Part shown: positions 33,836 to 44,849 of the stretch, in pieces
Position numbering within the stretch: position 1 is the stretch's first letter
Layout: each line of letters starts with the position of its first letter
Source of the DNA: Charina bottae
Taxonomy: Eukaryota; Chordata; Lepidosauria; Squamata; Charinaidae
Assembly: GCA_023362775.1 (NCBI GenBank)
Contig: JALMGJ010000062.1
Coordinates: 248,001-312,000 of the forward strand
DNA length: 64,000 nt
Direction of reading: 5' to 3'
The notes under the pieces: generated by a model
Database searches by the model: none
The model's input: only the letters and a program-made list of their open reading frames with translations
Told to the model about the DNA's origin: nothing
Translations under genes and position numbers: made by a program

Positions 33836-34916
33836 AACTTTCACTTCCCTAGAGGGTCACAGGGAATACCAGGGCTTGCACAATCTGATCTTTCTAGGTA
33901 TAGACATGTTCATTGCTATTTACATTTGGCACTAAGACTCCCAGATAACAAGGCCAATCAAGTTGGTGACTTTGCTCTCCAGATCAGGAAAGATTAGCCT
34001 TAGGCTCTGCTGCAGGGGACTCCTCCGACATTTATCTGGAGATATTAGATATTGCCCTTGGAAACAAACAAGATTTCCCTGGGGTGGGGGATGGAGGAAA
34101 TCCATTTTCTTTAGAAAGTATAAGCTAGAAAAACAGCTGTGCCAGATGAATCTTACGGGGCCAGGCAGCTCAAGAAGAAGATACGAGGGACGCGTGTAAC
34201 AGGAAATTGAACACGCCATTAATCGGATTGGGATGAGGATGCCACCCAAGCCTGCAGCTGATTCCAACGGTTTCTTTTCATCCTTGCAAAAGTCTGTTCG
34301 GTTCTGTGGCCCCGCCATTTTCGCCTCCTTGTTGAAGATGCTTTGAGAGCTGTGGGACCACCGGAGAGGGGCCTTGCTGTTCACCAGCATAAAGACATCC
34401 TCCAGACAGAGCAAGCCCATCAGTTATTCCAAAAATAGCTCTTTCTTTGAAGGCGCTCAGGCCTAGAAAACCCCCAGCCCAGCAGGAGAAAACTTGCCTG
34501 CACAAATCCGCCCTGGGGATTTGCTGCAGAAAGACACGTCCTCCTCGGCTGCAGGCATCAGAGCCGTGCCAACGATCCCCCCCCCCCACGCTTTGCAGTC
34601 CTCACCCCACGGCTTCGGGAAGTGGGGCCAAGAGGCTTGAAAAATCTGGTGTTGAAATGGCTTGGTTCTCCCGGGGTCGCCGATTTCCAGTCTCCGGTGC
34701 AGGAGTCAATCCCCATTTCTGGGAGAAAGTTTCAGCTTATCCGCCTGAACTGTAATTTGTCTTCTGGGAAAGAGGTTTAAGGGGGTGGCGTTTGTGCAAT
34801 TGAGTCAAAGCTGTCGGACTAATATGATTGCTGTGGATTAAGCCCCATGGGAAGCCTTGTGGGGCTGCCTTTAAGGCTGGTGGGAAAGTCAAGATTCCAC
34901 CCTTCTCTCTTTCCCT
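33836..34916. other. Intergenic; no gene recognised
   Basis: C run at 34578-34587. No coding or repeat assignment. Confidence 0.55.
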
Positions 34917-35067
34917 CTCTAATCCAGTGTTTCTCAACCTTGGGAACTTTAAGATGGGTGGACTTCAACTCCCAGAACTCCCCAGCCAGCCATGCTGGCT
35001 GGGGAATTCTGGGAGTCGAAGTCCACCCATCTTAAAGTTCCCAAGGTTGAGAAACACTGCTGTAATC
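34917..35067. mobile_element. 135-bp hAT foldback element with 8-bp target duplication
   Basis: The element is 34925-35059. Ends are CAGTGTTTCTCAACCTTGGG and its complement. Flanks CTCTAATC (34917-34924) and CTGTAATC (35060-35067) match at 7 of 8 bases. The arms carry 'ggacttcaactcccagaa', and the centre is 'gccagccatgctggctgg'. Confidence 0.9.
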
Positions 35068-38000
35068 TCTCTCCTGCCTCTTCCCCCAGCCCCTTCCATT
35101 TTATGCTTTTCCTCGGGGCGCCTCTTATCCCCAGAAGGGCCCCCCCATTTCCCCTCGCTCCTCCTTATTCCTGCAATTCTTCCCCGCCTTGATTTCAGCT
35201 CCCTTAGGTAGACCAGACAGGAAATCAACTCCACATGGAGACTACAGCTATATTTTATTGGGACGGGCTATAACAACAGAATTTGCATGCCTGATTGGGC
35301 CGTCTGTCCTCCTCCTCCTTATAATTCAGTGAATTAGGGAGGTGTCATATCTTCTTCTGGATATTATCTGCCTGTTATTGACTTCAAATTTGTTTTGGCC
35401 CTGGTTGCCCCGCAACGGAGCCTGCATATCTCCATCAAGGCCATCTTCCTTGCTTTTTACACCCCCCCCCCCCCACATTTCTGCCCCCTGCAAAAAAAAA
35501 AAAAAAAAAAACCTGCGCATGAACCCCCTCCTCTTTCTCAACTCCATATGCGTCCAGCTTGCTCCCAAAACGCTGCTTTGTCCCCTTGTGCAGGAGGTCT
35601 TGCAACTGTGCCTACAAACAGCCCTTCCCCCATCAGCCAGCCCCACTCTTTGGGCTAACCTGGATGCCCCCCTCATCTGCTGTTTCCATGCCGACGGACC
35701 AGGATCTCATCCGCTGGCCTTAGCAACCAGACCAAGCCTGTTGCGTCTCCGCTTCGTCAGCCTCCGGAGCGTGTCCGCATCTCCTGCCTGGTTCTATGAG
35801 CCGCCATTGCAAGCAGAGACCATCTTAGAATGAGGGAGCCACGGAAACAGCAAAGCTAGAGCTGGGAGGGGCCCTTGAGGCCATCCAATCTGCCCCCTGC
35901 CCAGGGAGGAGTCCAAATTAAAGGCTCCCAACAGACCAGTGGCTCTTCAGATTCTGCCTGGAGGGGGATAGGAAAGGCCATCGAAAGGGTGGGAAACTCT
36001 TGGCTCGCTTGAGTGAAACCGAAGCTCCGATGGTCCTGCAGAGTTTCCGCTCTTGAGTCAGGAGACGAGGGAACGGGACACCGAGGATGACTCAACGCGC
36101 ACTCTTAAAATAGAAGCCTTAATGATGTCACCGCGAAAGGAGACTCCCGTCAAACAGAGTATTCTGGCCTTGCAGAATCAAGACCCATCAACGAACCACA
36201 ACGTGACAGAGGTCTGAGAACAGCAGCCAACCGTTTCTGGGAAAGTCAGCGTATTGATCGGTGGCTTTGAATCAGAGAGGGTGCAGAACTACATTTGGGT
36301 TGCGTTGCAGACGTTGCACGCAAAGCGACTAGTCTCGTTTTCAGTGGAATTTCACCAGAATGTAGTGACAGGTGTGGTATTTGTGAATTGACCAACGTTG
36401 TCATTCAAACTGCAAATAACAACTTAAGGAACATCAGGGGGAAGTCTGGAGAACTGTGTCTGTCCGTAAAAACAAGGTGTACTAAAATCCATTGTAAGGT
36501 ATGATGCAATAGGTTTGCTAAAACAGAAACATTTATACATGTGGAGATAGATGCACACAAATAAACAAATGTAACAGGGCCAACAACAAAAAAGAATCAA
36601 ATAGAAACCAACTGTAACAGATTTGCAAGAAGCTGAATGGATGATTTGCCCATCCCTATTTTGAATTAATCTCCCTAGATCCTTCATGATCAGGGGCAGT
36701 ATACCTTTGAATACCTAATGCTGGGGGCACACAGTATGAAAAGGTTGCTGTCTCCTGGGGAGGGAAAATGGGGTGGAAATGCGATGAACACGACTCAACA
36801 ACAGCGCGCAGGTTTGTCTTCCATCAGCAGCCGAAACCGAGTGGCCTGCTCTTTGCCTCCCCCCCCCCCCCATTTCAACAATTAGCAGACAAATACAGGT
36901 GGGGTCTCTGCCCCTGAACTACAACCTGCATCCATGCTGGATTATGCATTTGGTTGTCCCGTTTTTGGTTCCGTTTCCAAGCTGCAGCCTCTGAATCTTC
37001 TATCGCTCCATGCCCAAAACAGTCGTGTATAACTCAGCCGTCGCCAAAGATATCGAACCAGCCAAATGGCCTTGATGCTCATAGTCCCAAGAGCTCTTAC
37101 CTCCTCTGAGAGCACCAACTCCTGGCTGGCTCCAGAATTTTACCTCCCTTCGGTTGCAGAAAGGGACACAGAGCCCACGGAGGAGGTGACGTCACGGGTC
37201 GGAACCAATACGTGCTGTGTTCGGTTGCTTTGCTTTGCGGAAGCGCTCAATCCTATCTTGGGGAAGAATGTTTGGTTTGAATCATGTGGCTTAAGTTACA
37301 AACGTCCCTGCCATGCTTACTACGCAGGGGAGACGTTTAAACAAAACCCAGGTTGTGTTCACTTTTTTTTCATGTTCAGGGCACACTGTCACAGTCTTTT
37401 GCCAGGCCAATCACAAGCCAACACATCCAGGATCCGGGTGGCTCGGCTGTAAAGAAACGGATACTGTCAATGCGGTGGCTGAGAATTCGTTTCTTGCTCG
37501 ACCGGTTCCCAGCATCAAAAGTGTCTGTGGCAGATCGGTGTGTCCATTCCTCCTCCTGCGTCAGGGAAACCTTGCAGATTGTCTGACTTGGCACCTGACT
37601 TAAAAACAGGGCGAACGAGCTTCTCGGCTTTTTCCAGAACGCTACCTTCTCTTTTCAATCAATTTCACTTAATGGAGGCTCCTGGGGAAGGGAATTTGCT
37701 GCCGATCAAGATCAAGGGCCTTTGACTTGCTCCACTGCTCTCAGGAGCACAATGGGACAGTTGCTAATTTTAGCACAGCCTCGACCGAGGTCCTGCTGGC
37801 ATGAAACTCTCTGGCTGGCAGTTGTGGGCATCTATCCATGCAGGGGCTCTGGATATTTCAAAAGGTCTCTCCTGTCCAGGGAGCTACAACACGTCGTGCC
37901 AATTTCAGAGCTTGGAGTCACTCCTTTCTTAAAAATCTGTGAAGCAAGACAGGCCTTTCCATTTTAAATCAGCACCGAAATAAGCAATAAACAAGTGCAA

Positions 38001-38148
38001 TATATGCTTGGCTGGATTACCTGGGCAATAAAATTCTCTTGGCTGGTTTACCTGAGTGCCACGTTGGGCGAGGGACAGAGGAGGGACTGAGTACAGAGTA
38101 GAGCCAGCTGGTACCGGAACAGGGGTGGGATGGATTGGTGGTTAAGTT
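35068..38148. other. Intergenic; no gene recognised
   Basis: Holds a C run and A run at 35463-35513, an inverted copy of the 45-bp dispersed repeat (35395-35450) and a C run at 36860-36871. The rest is unassigned; the open frames lack family resemblance. Confidence 0.55.
35395..35450 (-). repeat. Dispersed ~45-bp repeat, copy 3
   Basis: On the minus strand 'ggccttgatggagatatgca' followed by 'ggctccgttgc' matches the copies at 3466 and 11330. Confidence 0.45.
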
Positions 38149-38974
38149 TATTTTTTTTATCCCTTTATTATTTTTACAAATAACTCAAGGCGGCGAACAT
38201 ACCTAATACTCGTTCCTTCTCCTATTTTCCCCACAACAACAACCCTGTGAGGTGAGTTGGGCCAAGAGAGAGACACTTAGGCTTTCGTGCCTAAGTCAGG
38301 ACTAGAACTCTCAGTCTCCTGGTTTGCCATTGGCTCCTTCCTAGGGCTGAGAGACAGGGACTGGCCCAAGGACCCCCGGCCGGATTTCCTGCCTCAGGCG
38401 GGACTAGAACTCTCAGTCTCCTGGTTTGCCATTGGCTCCTTCCTAGGGCTGAGAGACAGGGACTGGCCCAAGGTCCCCCAGCCGGATTTCCTGCCTCAGG
38501 CAGGACTAGAACTCTCAGTCTCCTGGTTTGCCATTGGCTCCTTCCTAGGGCTGAGAGAGAGCGACTGGCCCAAGGTCACCCAGCCGGATTTCCTGCCTCA
38601 GGCGGGACTAGAACTCTCAGTCTCCTGGTTTGCCATTGGCTCCTTCCTAGGGCTGAGAGACAGGGACTGGCCCAAGGTCCCCCAGCCGGATTTCCTGCCT
38701 CAGGCAGGACTAGAACTCTCAGTCTCCTGGTTTGCCATTGGCTCCTTCCTAGGGCTGAGAGACAGGGACTGGCCCAAGGACCCCCGGCCGGATTTCCTGC
38801 CTCAGGCGGGACTAGAACTCTCAGTCTCCTGGTTTGCCATTGGCTCTTTCCTAGGGCTGAGAGACAGGGACTGGCCCAAGGTCCCCCAGCCGGATTTCCT
38901 GCCTCAGGCGGGACTAGAACTCTCGGTCTCCTGGCTTCTAGCCCGTTGCCTTAACCACTAGAGCAAACTGGCCC
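38149..38974 (-). mobile_element. Composite SINE with six tandem 102-bp internal units
   Basis: Minus-strand SINE: head near 38970 ('gccagtttgctctagtggtt'), 3' end near 38160-38250 with the same 'gttgttgttgtggggaaaat' wording as the copy at 6050. The phase marker 'ccaagg(a/t)c' recurs at 38370, 38472, 38574, 38676, 38778 and 38880, exactly 102 bp apart. Because 102 = 34 codons, one plus-strand frame stays open from 38287 to 38961 with a 34-residue repeat (LELSVSWFAIGSFLGLRDRD). I consider this a by-product, not a gene. Confidence 0.9.
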
Positions 38975-39554
38975 TCTTGATTTTCAAATCTTCAAATTTG
39001 GGGGTCAGAACACAGAACCCACAAAGTCCCAAGGACACCTCCTTTGGAACTTCTCAAGACTTCTGTCCCACAAGGTGGAGTTACGTTTCGATGCCTTGAT
39101 TATTTATCTCAAACAGGAAACTCATGTGATGTCACAGAAAGATACGTACCAGTATCCCCTTTACTTCCAGGAACTATTTTTGGCCTTCAGACACTCTTGG
39201 AAAATACAAAAAGCAGATGGCCGCAGACCAAGGTTGGCTTCGGATTGGGGGCATGGAGAATATTGAAGGGGGTGGGCAGCCGAGAACAATTCCAGCCCTG
39301 TGCTTTCTGGTAAACAATAACAACAGATGACGACGACGATGATGGGTCTTCAATGTCTACCCCCCCTTCATAGCAATTAATTGGCAAGTAGGCAACGTCT
39401 CCTCCATGGAAGACAATTTGTGAAAGTGCCCAGAACATCAGCATGATGGCTAACTGTTACCTCTGTGGTTGGAGGGGGTGCAATCTGGGTCCTGGGGTCC
39501 CGTTTTGCCCTCTTTCCTGCGGATATGCACGCATTTAAATCAGAGCCATTTGAA
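38975..39554. other. Intergenic; no gene recognised
   Basis: A GACGAC/GATGAT run at about 39325-39345. Nothing else. Confidence 0.55.
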
Positions 39555-39632
39555 TGCTGGCTGGGGAATTCTGGGAGTTGAAGTCCACCCAGCTTCAAGT
39601 CGCCAGGGTTGGGAAGCACCGCATTAGACTTT
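39555..39632. mobile_element. Half of a hAT foldback element
   Basis: Only the right arm is present: 'gctggctggggaattctggg', 'agttgaagtccaccc', 'cagggttgggaagcacc'. Confidence 0.7.
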
Positions 39633-40993
39633 ACGGTTGGCCGGGAACCTTCTCTGAGCATTGTTGGCTACAGCCAAAGAGTGTGGGGTCTCAGGGGGAC
39701 AAGCTGCACCCCAACACAAAGAGGTTTCCAAGAAGTTGAGTCCGTGGCAGACCTCGGAGCAGCTTCCTGAAGATGCGCCCCCCAACCTCTTGGGAAAACG
39801 CCCAGCCAGGAGTAAAAGGCTTTGCTCGATTTACAGCAGTCCCTAGCCAGTCACCAGCGTGGACCACTGAGCGGGAAAAAGGGGCGAAGAGGATTGGAAA
39901 CATAGGACTTTCCGGCTCAGAAACGTTGGGATTCCAGCCTTGAGAAGGACCGCTTAAACCGGGGAGGAACGAGCTCCGAAGCACGGACACGCAGACTTCT
40001 ATCCCTGTTTGACGTTCTCCTCTGGCTGCAATCCGGCCGGTCACCTGAAGCTTAGCTTTCCCAGGAAAGGTCACCCCTCACGCGCACCAGCCCGCCTGAC
40101 CCGGAGGCGGCAGCCAAGCGGCTTGTGGGGTGGGGAGGGCAGGATTCGCTCAACGCTCTGGCCGCGGGGAGGGGAGGGGAAACCAAGCCCTTTCTCCCCC
40201 ATTTGAGCCTCTGCTCTGGCGTTGGGGGTCCCAAAACGAGAGCAGGGAGGAAGCTGGATCGGAGCCCACCTCGGATTTCGCCAGAGCCGCCTCCTTTGGG
40301 GTCACGCATCTTCCGTCGCTCCCTTTGCCCCATCGGAGGGCCCCCCACGAGGCCAGGACCCGCGGGACCGGAGGGCAGGGCCGGAAGCTGGCGGGAGGGC
40401 AGTGCCAGGAAAGGCTGGGCAATCAGTGGGAGAACCCCACCCGCCTCTTGCCCCGAAATTCCCTTCCCCCTTGAAAGGAAGTTCAAAGGAAAATTCCCTT
40501 TCATCTTCCCGGGAAGAGAAAACGCAGGAGAAATTTTCCTAATTGGCGGTTTCTTCCTCAGACCAGCAAGCCGGTTTGGCACCTGGCAACCCTGTCTCCG
40601 AGCCGGGACGGCCCCGGGCCTTCGCTGGGGTGGTGCAACGGCTGCGGATCTGCCCAGGTGTGCCCAGGCCTTGCTAGACGTTGCATCATCCGTGACCTGG
40701 CACAGACACGGGAGCGGAAACCGGTTAAACATTAGCACGACGGCTTCTCTGCTGCAGGGAACGCTTCCCGAAGCGACGCCCTTTCTGAAGAACTACAAGT
40801 CCCAGAGTTCCTTGCAGACAGGTAGGAGAGAGGAGCATCTGGTGGGCGGGGCAAAGCATCCCCAGCCGGGATGACCAGAACCAGGGCGGGTGGTACAAGG
40901 TGGTTGCGAGGCCAAGTTGCACCTCTGTGCACACCACCTGATTAAGATGGCTAGATGGGCTAGTTTGGGGGGGGGGGGGTTAATACCAGCCGG
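39633..40993. other. Intergenic, GC-rich stretch; no gene recognised
   Basis: 40080-40700 is GC-rich with modest CpG content and long chance frames. It lacks a convincing exon or promoter arrangement. A ZNF143-like word 'actacaagtcccagagttcc' lies at 40791-40810, and a G run at 40967-40978. Confidence 0.45.
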
Positions 40994-41333
40994 GAGGGGC
41001 ACAATGGCTCAGCGGGTTTGACGCCAGGCTTGTCGATCGGAAGGTCGCAAGCTCGGAGGTTCGAATCCCTAGCCCCGCGTGACGGAGTGAGCTCCCGCAC
41101 TCGCCCCAGCTCTTGCCAGCCTAGCAATTTGAAAGCATGCAAATGCAAGGAGATTAATAGGTACCACTTTGGTGGGATGGTAACAGCGTCCCGCGTGCGT
41201 CATGCCGGCCACATGACCGTGGAAGCGTCTTCGGACAACGCTGGCTCTTCGGCTAACAAACGGAGATGAGCACCGGCCCCTGGAGTCGGACACGACTGCA
41301 CAAATGTGCGGGGGGAACCTTTACCTTTACCTA
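40994..41333 (+). mobile_element. Sauria-type SINE, full length
   Basis: The head has box A 'tggctcagcgggtttgac' (mutated at its 3' end) and box B 'ggttcgaatcc', a full body, and the tail 'acctttacctttaccta'. Target duplication not clear. Confidence 0.92.
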
Positions 41334-41880
41334 TGTATTTAACTGGATAGATGTTAGAACTCAATTGTTAATAAATATAAACAAACAAACAACCAAAAAG
41401 AGGGTCAAGGATGACAGAGGAACGAATGGCTGCTCCGTCATCTGGATGGATGCCACGAGGCCCAGCAACCCGTGTGAACAGACTTGGGGACGGTGTTCAG
41501 ACGCCATCCTAGTTTCAACCCTCCTCAGAGGGTGGGTTAAATCTGCTTCACCCGCTGCCTTTCCGCCGCCTTGGAGAGCTTCACTTGATTACGCTCCTCT
41601 CAGCTTTCGCCTGCCTGGTCCCAGAATAGCTGCCTGTCCAGATAAGGGGCCTCTGTGGCACAAGGTTCCTGAGATACGGGGTGCAACTCCTCTCTCAGAC
41701 GGGGCCAAAGGCATTTCCCTCGCTTTGGGGGTGCTCGGCTTTCTTACGCTTTTCAGCTGGCAACATTGCATAAAACCAGGAGGCCACTCCTGACCCCTCC
41801 TCTCCTCTCCTCTCTTTCCCCAAGAGTCCCAGTGCAAAGTAGATAAGCCACCTGTTAGGAGTTTTGGGCTAAAGGGTTCT
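41334..41880. other. Intergenic; no gene recognised
   Basis: A short AAAC repeat at about 41380-41395. No gene or family recognised. Confidence 0.55.
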
Positions 41881-42147
41881 ATTTTTCTTTTTTCTCCTTT
41901 TCCCTCCCCCACCCCCTCCCCTCCCTCCCTCCCTCCCTCGCTTCCTTCCTTCCTTCCTTCCTTCCTCTTGTTCTCCTTCTCCTTTCCCTTTCCCTTTCTC
42001 TTTCCCCTTCCCATTTCTTTCTTCCTTCCCTCCCTCCCTCCCACCTTTCCATCCATCCATCCATCCCCTCCCTTCCTTCCTTCCTTCCTTTCTTCCTCCC
42101 TCCCTCCCTCCCTCCCTCCCTCCCTCCCTCCCTCCCTCCCCCCCTTG
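41881..42147 (+). repeat. Long polypyrimidine tract (CCCT/CCTT/CTTT/CCAT repeats)
   Basis: About 265 bases almost purely C and T on the plus strand, built from blocks of CCCT, CTTC, TTTCCC and CATC. The minus strand is purine only and gives a spurious Gly/Arg/Glu/Lys-rich frame. Such tracts can adopt triplex (H-DNA) structure. Confidence 0.92.
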
Positions 42148-42972
42148 TTGCAGCATGAAGCCCCCCCACATAAAATGCTCTGCAGGGCCATCCTTGTTCC
42201 ACGGAGGTGGCCTCTCTCTCCCTCTCTCCCCCCCCCATGCCCTGAAAGGGGTCCCATCGCCTCTAAGAATAAGTCTGACATTTCCGCTGCCAAGTGGGGC
42301 ACTTCGGAGCCCCCTGGGCCTCTTGGAGGAAGCCCTTGAAGGCTGAAGGAGGGGGGAGACTTCAGAGAGAAACAAGGGCTGGCTGCCAAGGGGAGGAAGA
42401 ACAATAACCTAAGTGGGGGAAGGGGGAGAGGGAGGGAGCAAGCTGGGGAAGGGCCGGAGACCCCCCTGATTCTAGGAAAATGCTCCTCCTCCTGGTCTCC
42501 CTTCTCCTGGCCGTCAACCCCGGATGCCAACTTCTGCAGGTTTCTTGGCTTTTAAAATTTGGGTGCCAACTTCAGGTCCAGTTTAGGGATCGATGTCCTT
42601 AGTGGTGCCCCCCACTGCACGAGATTGCCACAAGCTGTGCCGGCCTGTTTATTGATAATACCCCCCCCCAATTGGGACGATGACTGAGTTGACACCACCC
42701 ACATCTGTCCTGCTGAGCCCTTTTGGGGATAGCCGGCAACCGAAGCTAAGCGGCCTGGATTTGTCCAGAAAGGAAGTCAGAAAATGTCCAGAAATGTTTA
42801 CAAAGAGCCAGAGTTAGCACGGGGCATTAGCTGGATTAGGGTTGTGTGAACGCAACCAGGGAACGTCCCCACATCTCTCCCTCACCGCAGTGGAGATCTA
42901 AACCAAGTTTTCTCTCATTTTAACATCTGCTGATCTAAAGTCTCCACTCTCAACCTTCCTCCTCTGGGTGTT
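42148..42972. other. Intergenic; no gene recognised
   Basis: C run at 42661-42669; nothing else supported. Confidence 0.5.
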
Positions 42973-43224
42973 GTCTAGATCAGAGCTTTCCAAACTGTGT
43001 GTCGCGACACAAAAGTCTGGTGTGTCGCCACACACAGCGCTGCGCTTCCGGTTTTCCCGCGGCAACACACCAACTGCAGTGCGCAAAACCCGAAAGCGGC
43101 AGCAGCGCTTCCGGGTTTTTGCGCGCTGCAGCAAGGATGGCACTTCCGGGTTTTCCCGCGGCGACACACCAACGCCGGTTGGTGTGTCGCCGCGGGAAAA
43201 ACTTTGGAAAGCCCTGGTCTAGAT
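42973..43224. mobile_element. 236-bp non-autonomous hAT element with 8-bp target duplication
   Basis: The element is 42981-43216. Left end CAGAGCTTTCCAAACT, right end complementary to CAGGGCTTTCCAAAGT. A perfect 8-bp duplication GTCTAGAT lies at 42973-42980 and 43217-43224. The interior is CpG-rich with repeats of 'ttccggttttcccgcgg' and 'gcgacacacca'. The termini match the minisatellite-bearing element in SLC2A1 intron 8. Confidence 0.9.
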
Positions 43225-43880
43225 GTTCTCTCCCAGCGATGGACGTGAGCGTGCCTTAATGGAGACTCAACTCAAATTCGGGGGGGGCTGACAATATACT
43301 GTAAATGGGAAGGGCCAGCAAAACAAAACAAAACAGAACAAAAAATACTTTTAAAACGATTGACGTTTATTTGCTTTCTGCGGGACGCCATTTTCACAGT
43401 GCCCTCCTCCTTGTGAGTCAAGACAGTTCCCCTGGTAAATCTGGGACATCAAAGTATAGAGAATACAATTACAGACGCACCCCAAGCCCATCATCCACCC
43501 CCAAGGCCTGTTGGAACAGGATGGTTTCAAACTGCGAGGTGGAGCCGCCCCTTCACTCAGAGGGCAACGCGTTCCAGCCACCGGCCTAATTCTGTTCCGT
43601 TTCTGTTAAAATCCCTTTCTTGGGATCGTGGACAGATTCTTCTCCGTGCACGATTCTGCCGGAGTCCTCCTTGGCAAGAACTGGTGGCGACGAAGGCGGG
43701 GGGCTTACGAGAATCCCAGCCACGAAACCCTTTCCCCCATGGCCCCAATCTCTCTCCGTGCACACGAGGACCCCCTTTCCTTCATGCACCGACGTCATTT
43801 TTGGCAGAGCATGAAGCACTTTTGGTGTTGTAATGGTTTGTGAGAAAGACCTTGAGAAATGGGGGAAGAGACGCTGCCTG
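43225..43880. other. Intergenic; no gene recognised
   Basis: An AAAAC-rich run near 43318-43340. The segment 43838-43880 could be the upstream start of the LTR-like unit. Confidence 0.5.
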
Positions 43881-44790
43881 GGGAACGGTCAGATAAGAGA
43901 GGGCTTAGCCCACAGCTGCATAATGGGTGGAGAAAGAGGCTCAGGAGGGACCCTCCCCAGTTTCTCAGGCTGCAAAGGAGACGAGGGGGGATTTGTACTT
44001 TCAGCCTTGGAAGATTCTGTCAATGTAGCTTTACAATAAAGTAGAATTAACTCATCTGGTCGTGTTTCCTGTCTGGTCTACCTGGGAAGGCTGACACACC
44101 CTTTCTGAGAATCAGCGTTAGAAGGGAACGGTCAGATAAGAGACGGCTTAGCCCTCAGCTGCATAATGGGTGGAGAAAGAGGCTCAGGAGGGACCCTCCC
44201 CAGTTTCTCAGGCTGCAAAGGAGACGAGGGGGGATTTGTACTTTCAGCCTTGCAAGATTATGTCAATGTAGCCTTACAATAAAGTAGAATTAACTCATCT
44301 GGTCGTGTTTCCTGTCTGGTCTACCTGGGAAGGCTGACACACCCTTTCTGAGAATCAGCGTTAGAAGGGAACGGTCAGATAAGAGACGGCTTAGCCCTCA
44401 GCTGCATAATGGGTGGAGAAAGAGGCTCAGGAGGGACCCTCCCCAGTTTCTCAGGCTGCAAAGGAGACGAGGGGGGATTTGTACTTTCAGCCTTGCAAGA
44501 TTATGTCAATGTAGCCTTACAATAAAGTAGAATTAACTCATCTGGTCGTGTTTCCTGTCTGGTCTACCTGGGAAGGCTGACACACCCTTTCCGAGAATCA
44601 GCGTTAAAAGGGAACAGTCAGATAAGAGGGGGCTTAGCCCTCAGCTGCATAATGGGTGGAGAAAGAGGCTCAGAAGGGACCCTCCCTAGTTTCTCGGGCT
44701 GTAAAGGAGACAGGGGGAGATTTGTATTTTCAGACTGGCAAGATTCTGTCAATGTAGCCTTACAATCAAGTAGAATTAGCTCTTTCAGGT
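43881..44790 (+). repeat. Four tandem copies of a 243-bp LTR-like unit
   Basis: 'gggaac(g/a)gtcagataag' recurs at 43881, 44124, 44367 and 44610, each 243 bp apart. Units 2 and 3 look almost identical; units 1 and 4 are more diverged and unit 4 breaks off near 44790. Each unit has 'acaataaagtagaatt' (a polyadenylation signal, mutated in unit 4), then 'catctggtcgtgtttcctgt' and 'ctacctgggaaggctgaca'. This order resembles the R-U5 part of a retroviral-type LTR. No retroviral coding sequence is nearby. Confidence 0.85.
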
Positions 44791-44818
44791 TTACCTGGCA
44801 AGGGTTGGTTTCTTGGTT

Positions 44819-44849
44819 TAACCCTAACCCTAACCCTAACCCTAACCCT
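44819..44849 (+). repeat. Interstitial telomeric repeat (CCCTAA)~5
   Basis: Five perfect CCCTAA units follow 'tcttggttta', about 30 bp beyond the 243-bp array. Too short to be a fusion relic; typical of repair-inserted telomeric sequence. Confidence 0.95.

Noticed and set aside
41589..42530. A 313-codon minus-strand frame rich in Gly, Arg, Glu and Lys
   Set aside because: It is the translation of the purine-only strand of a low-complexity tract; no domain, splice signal or conserved segment.
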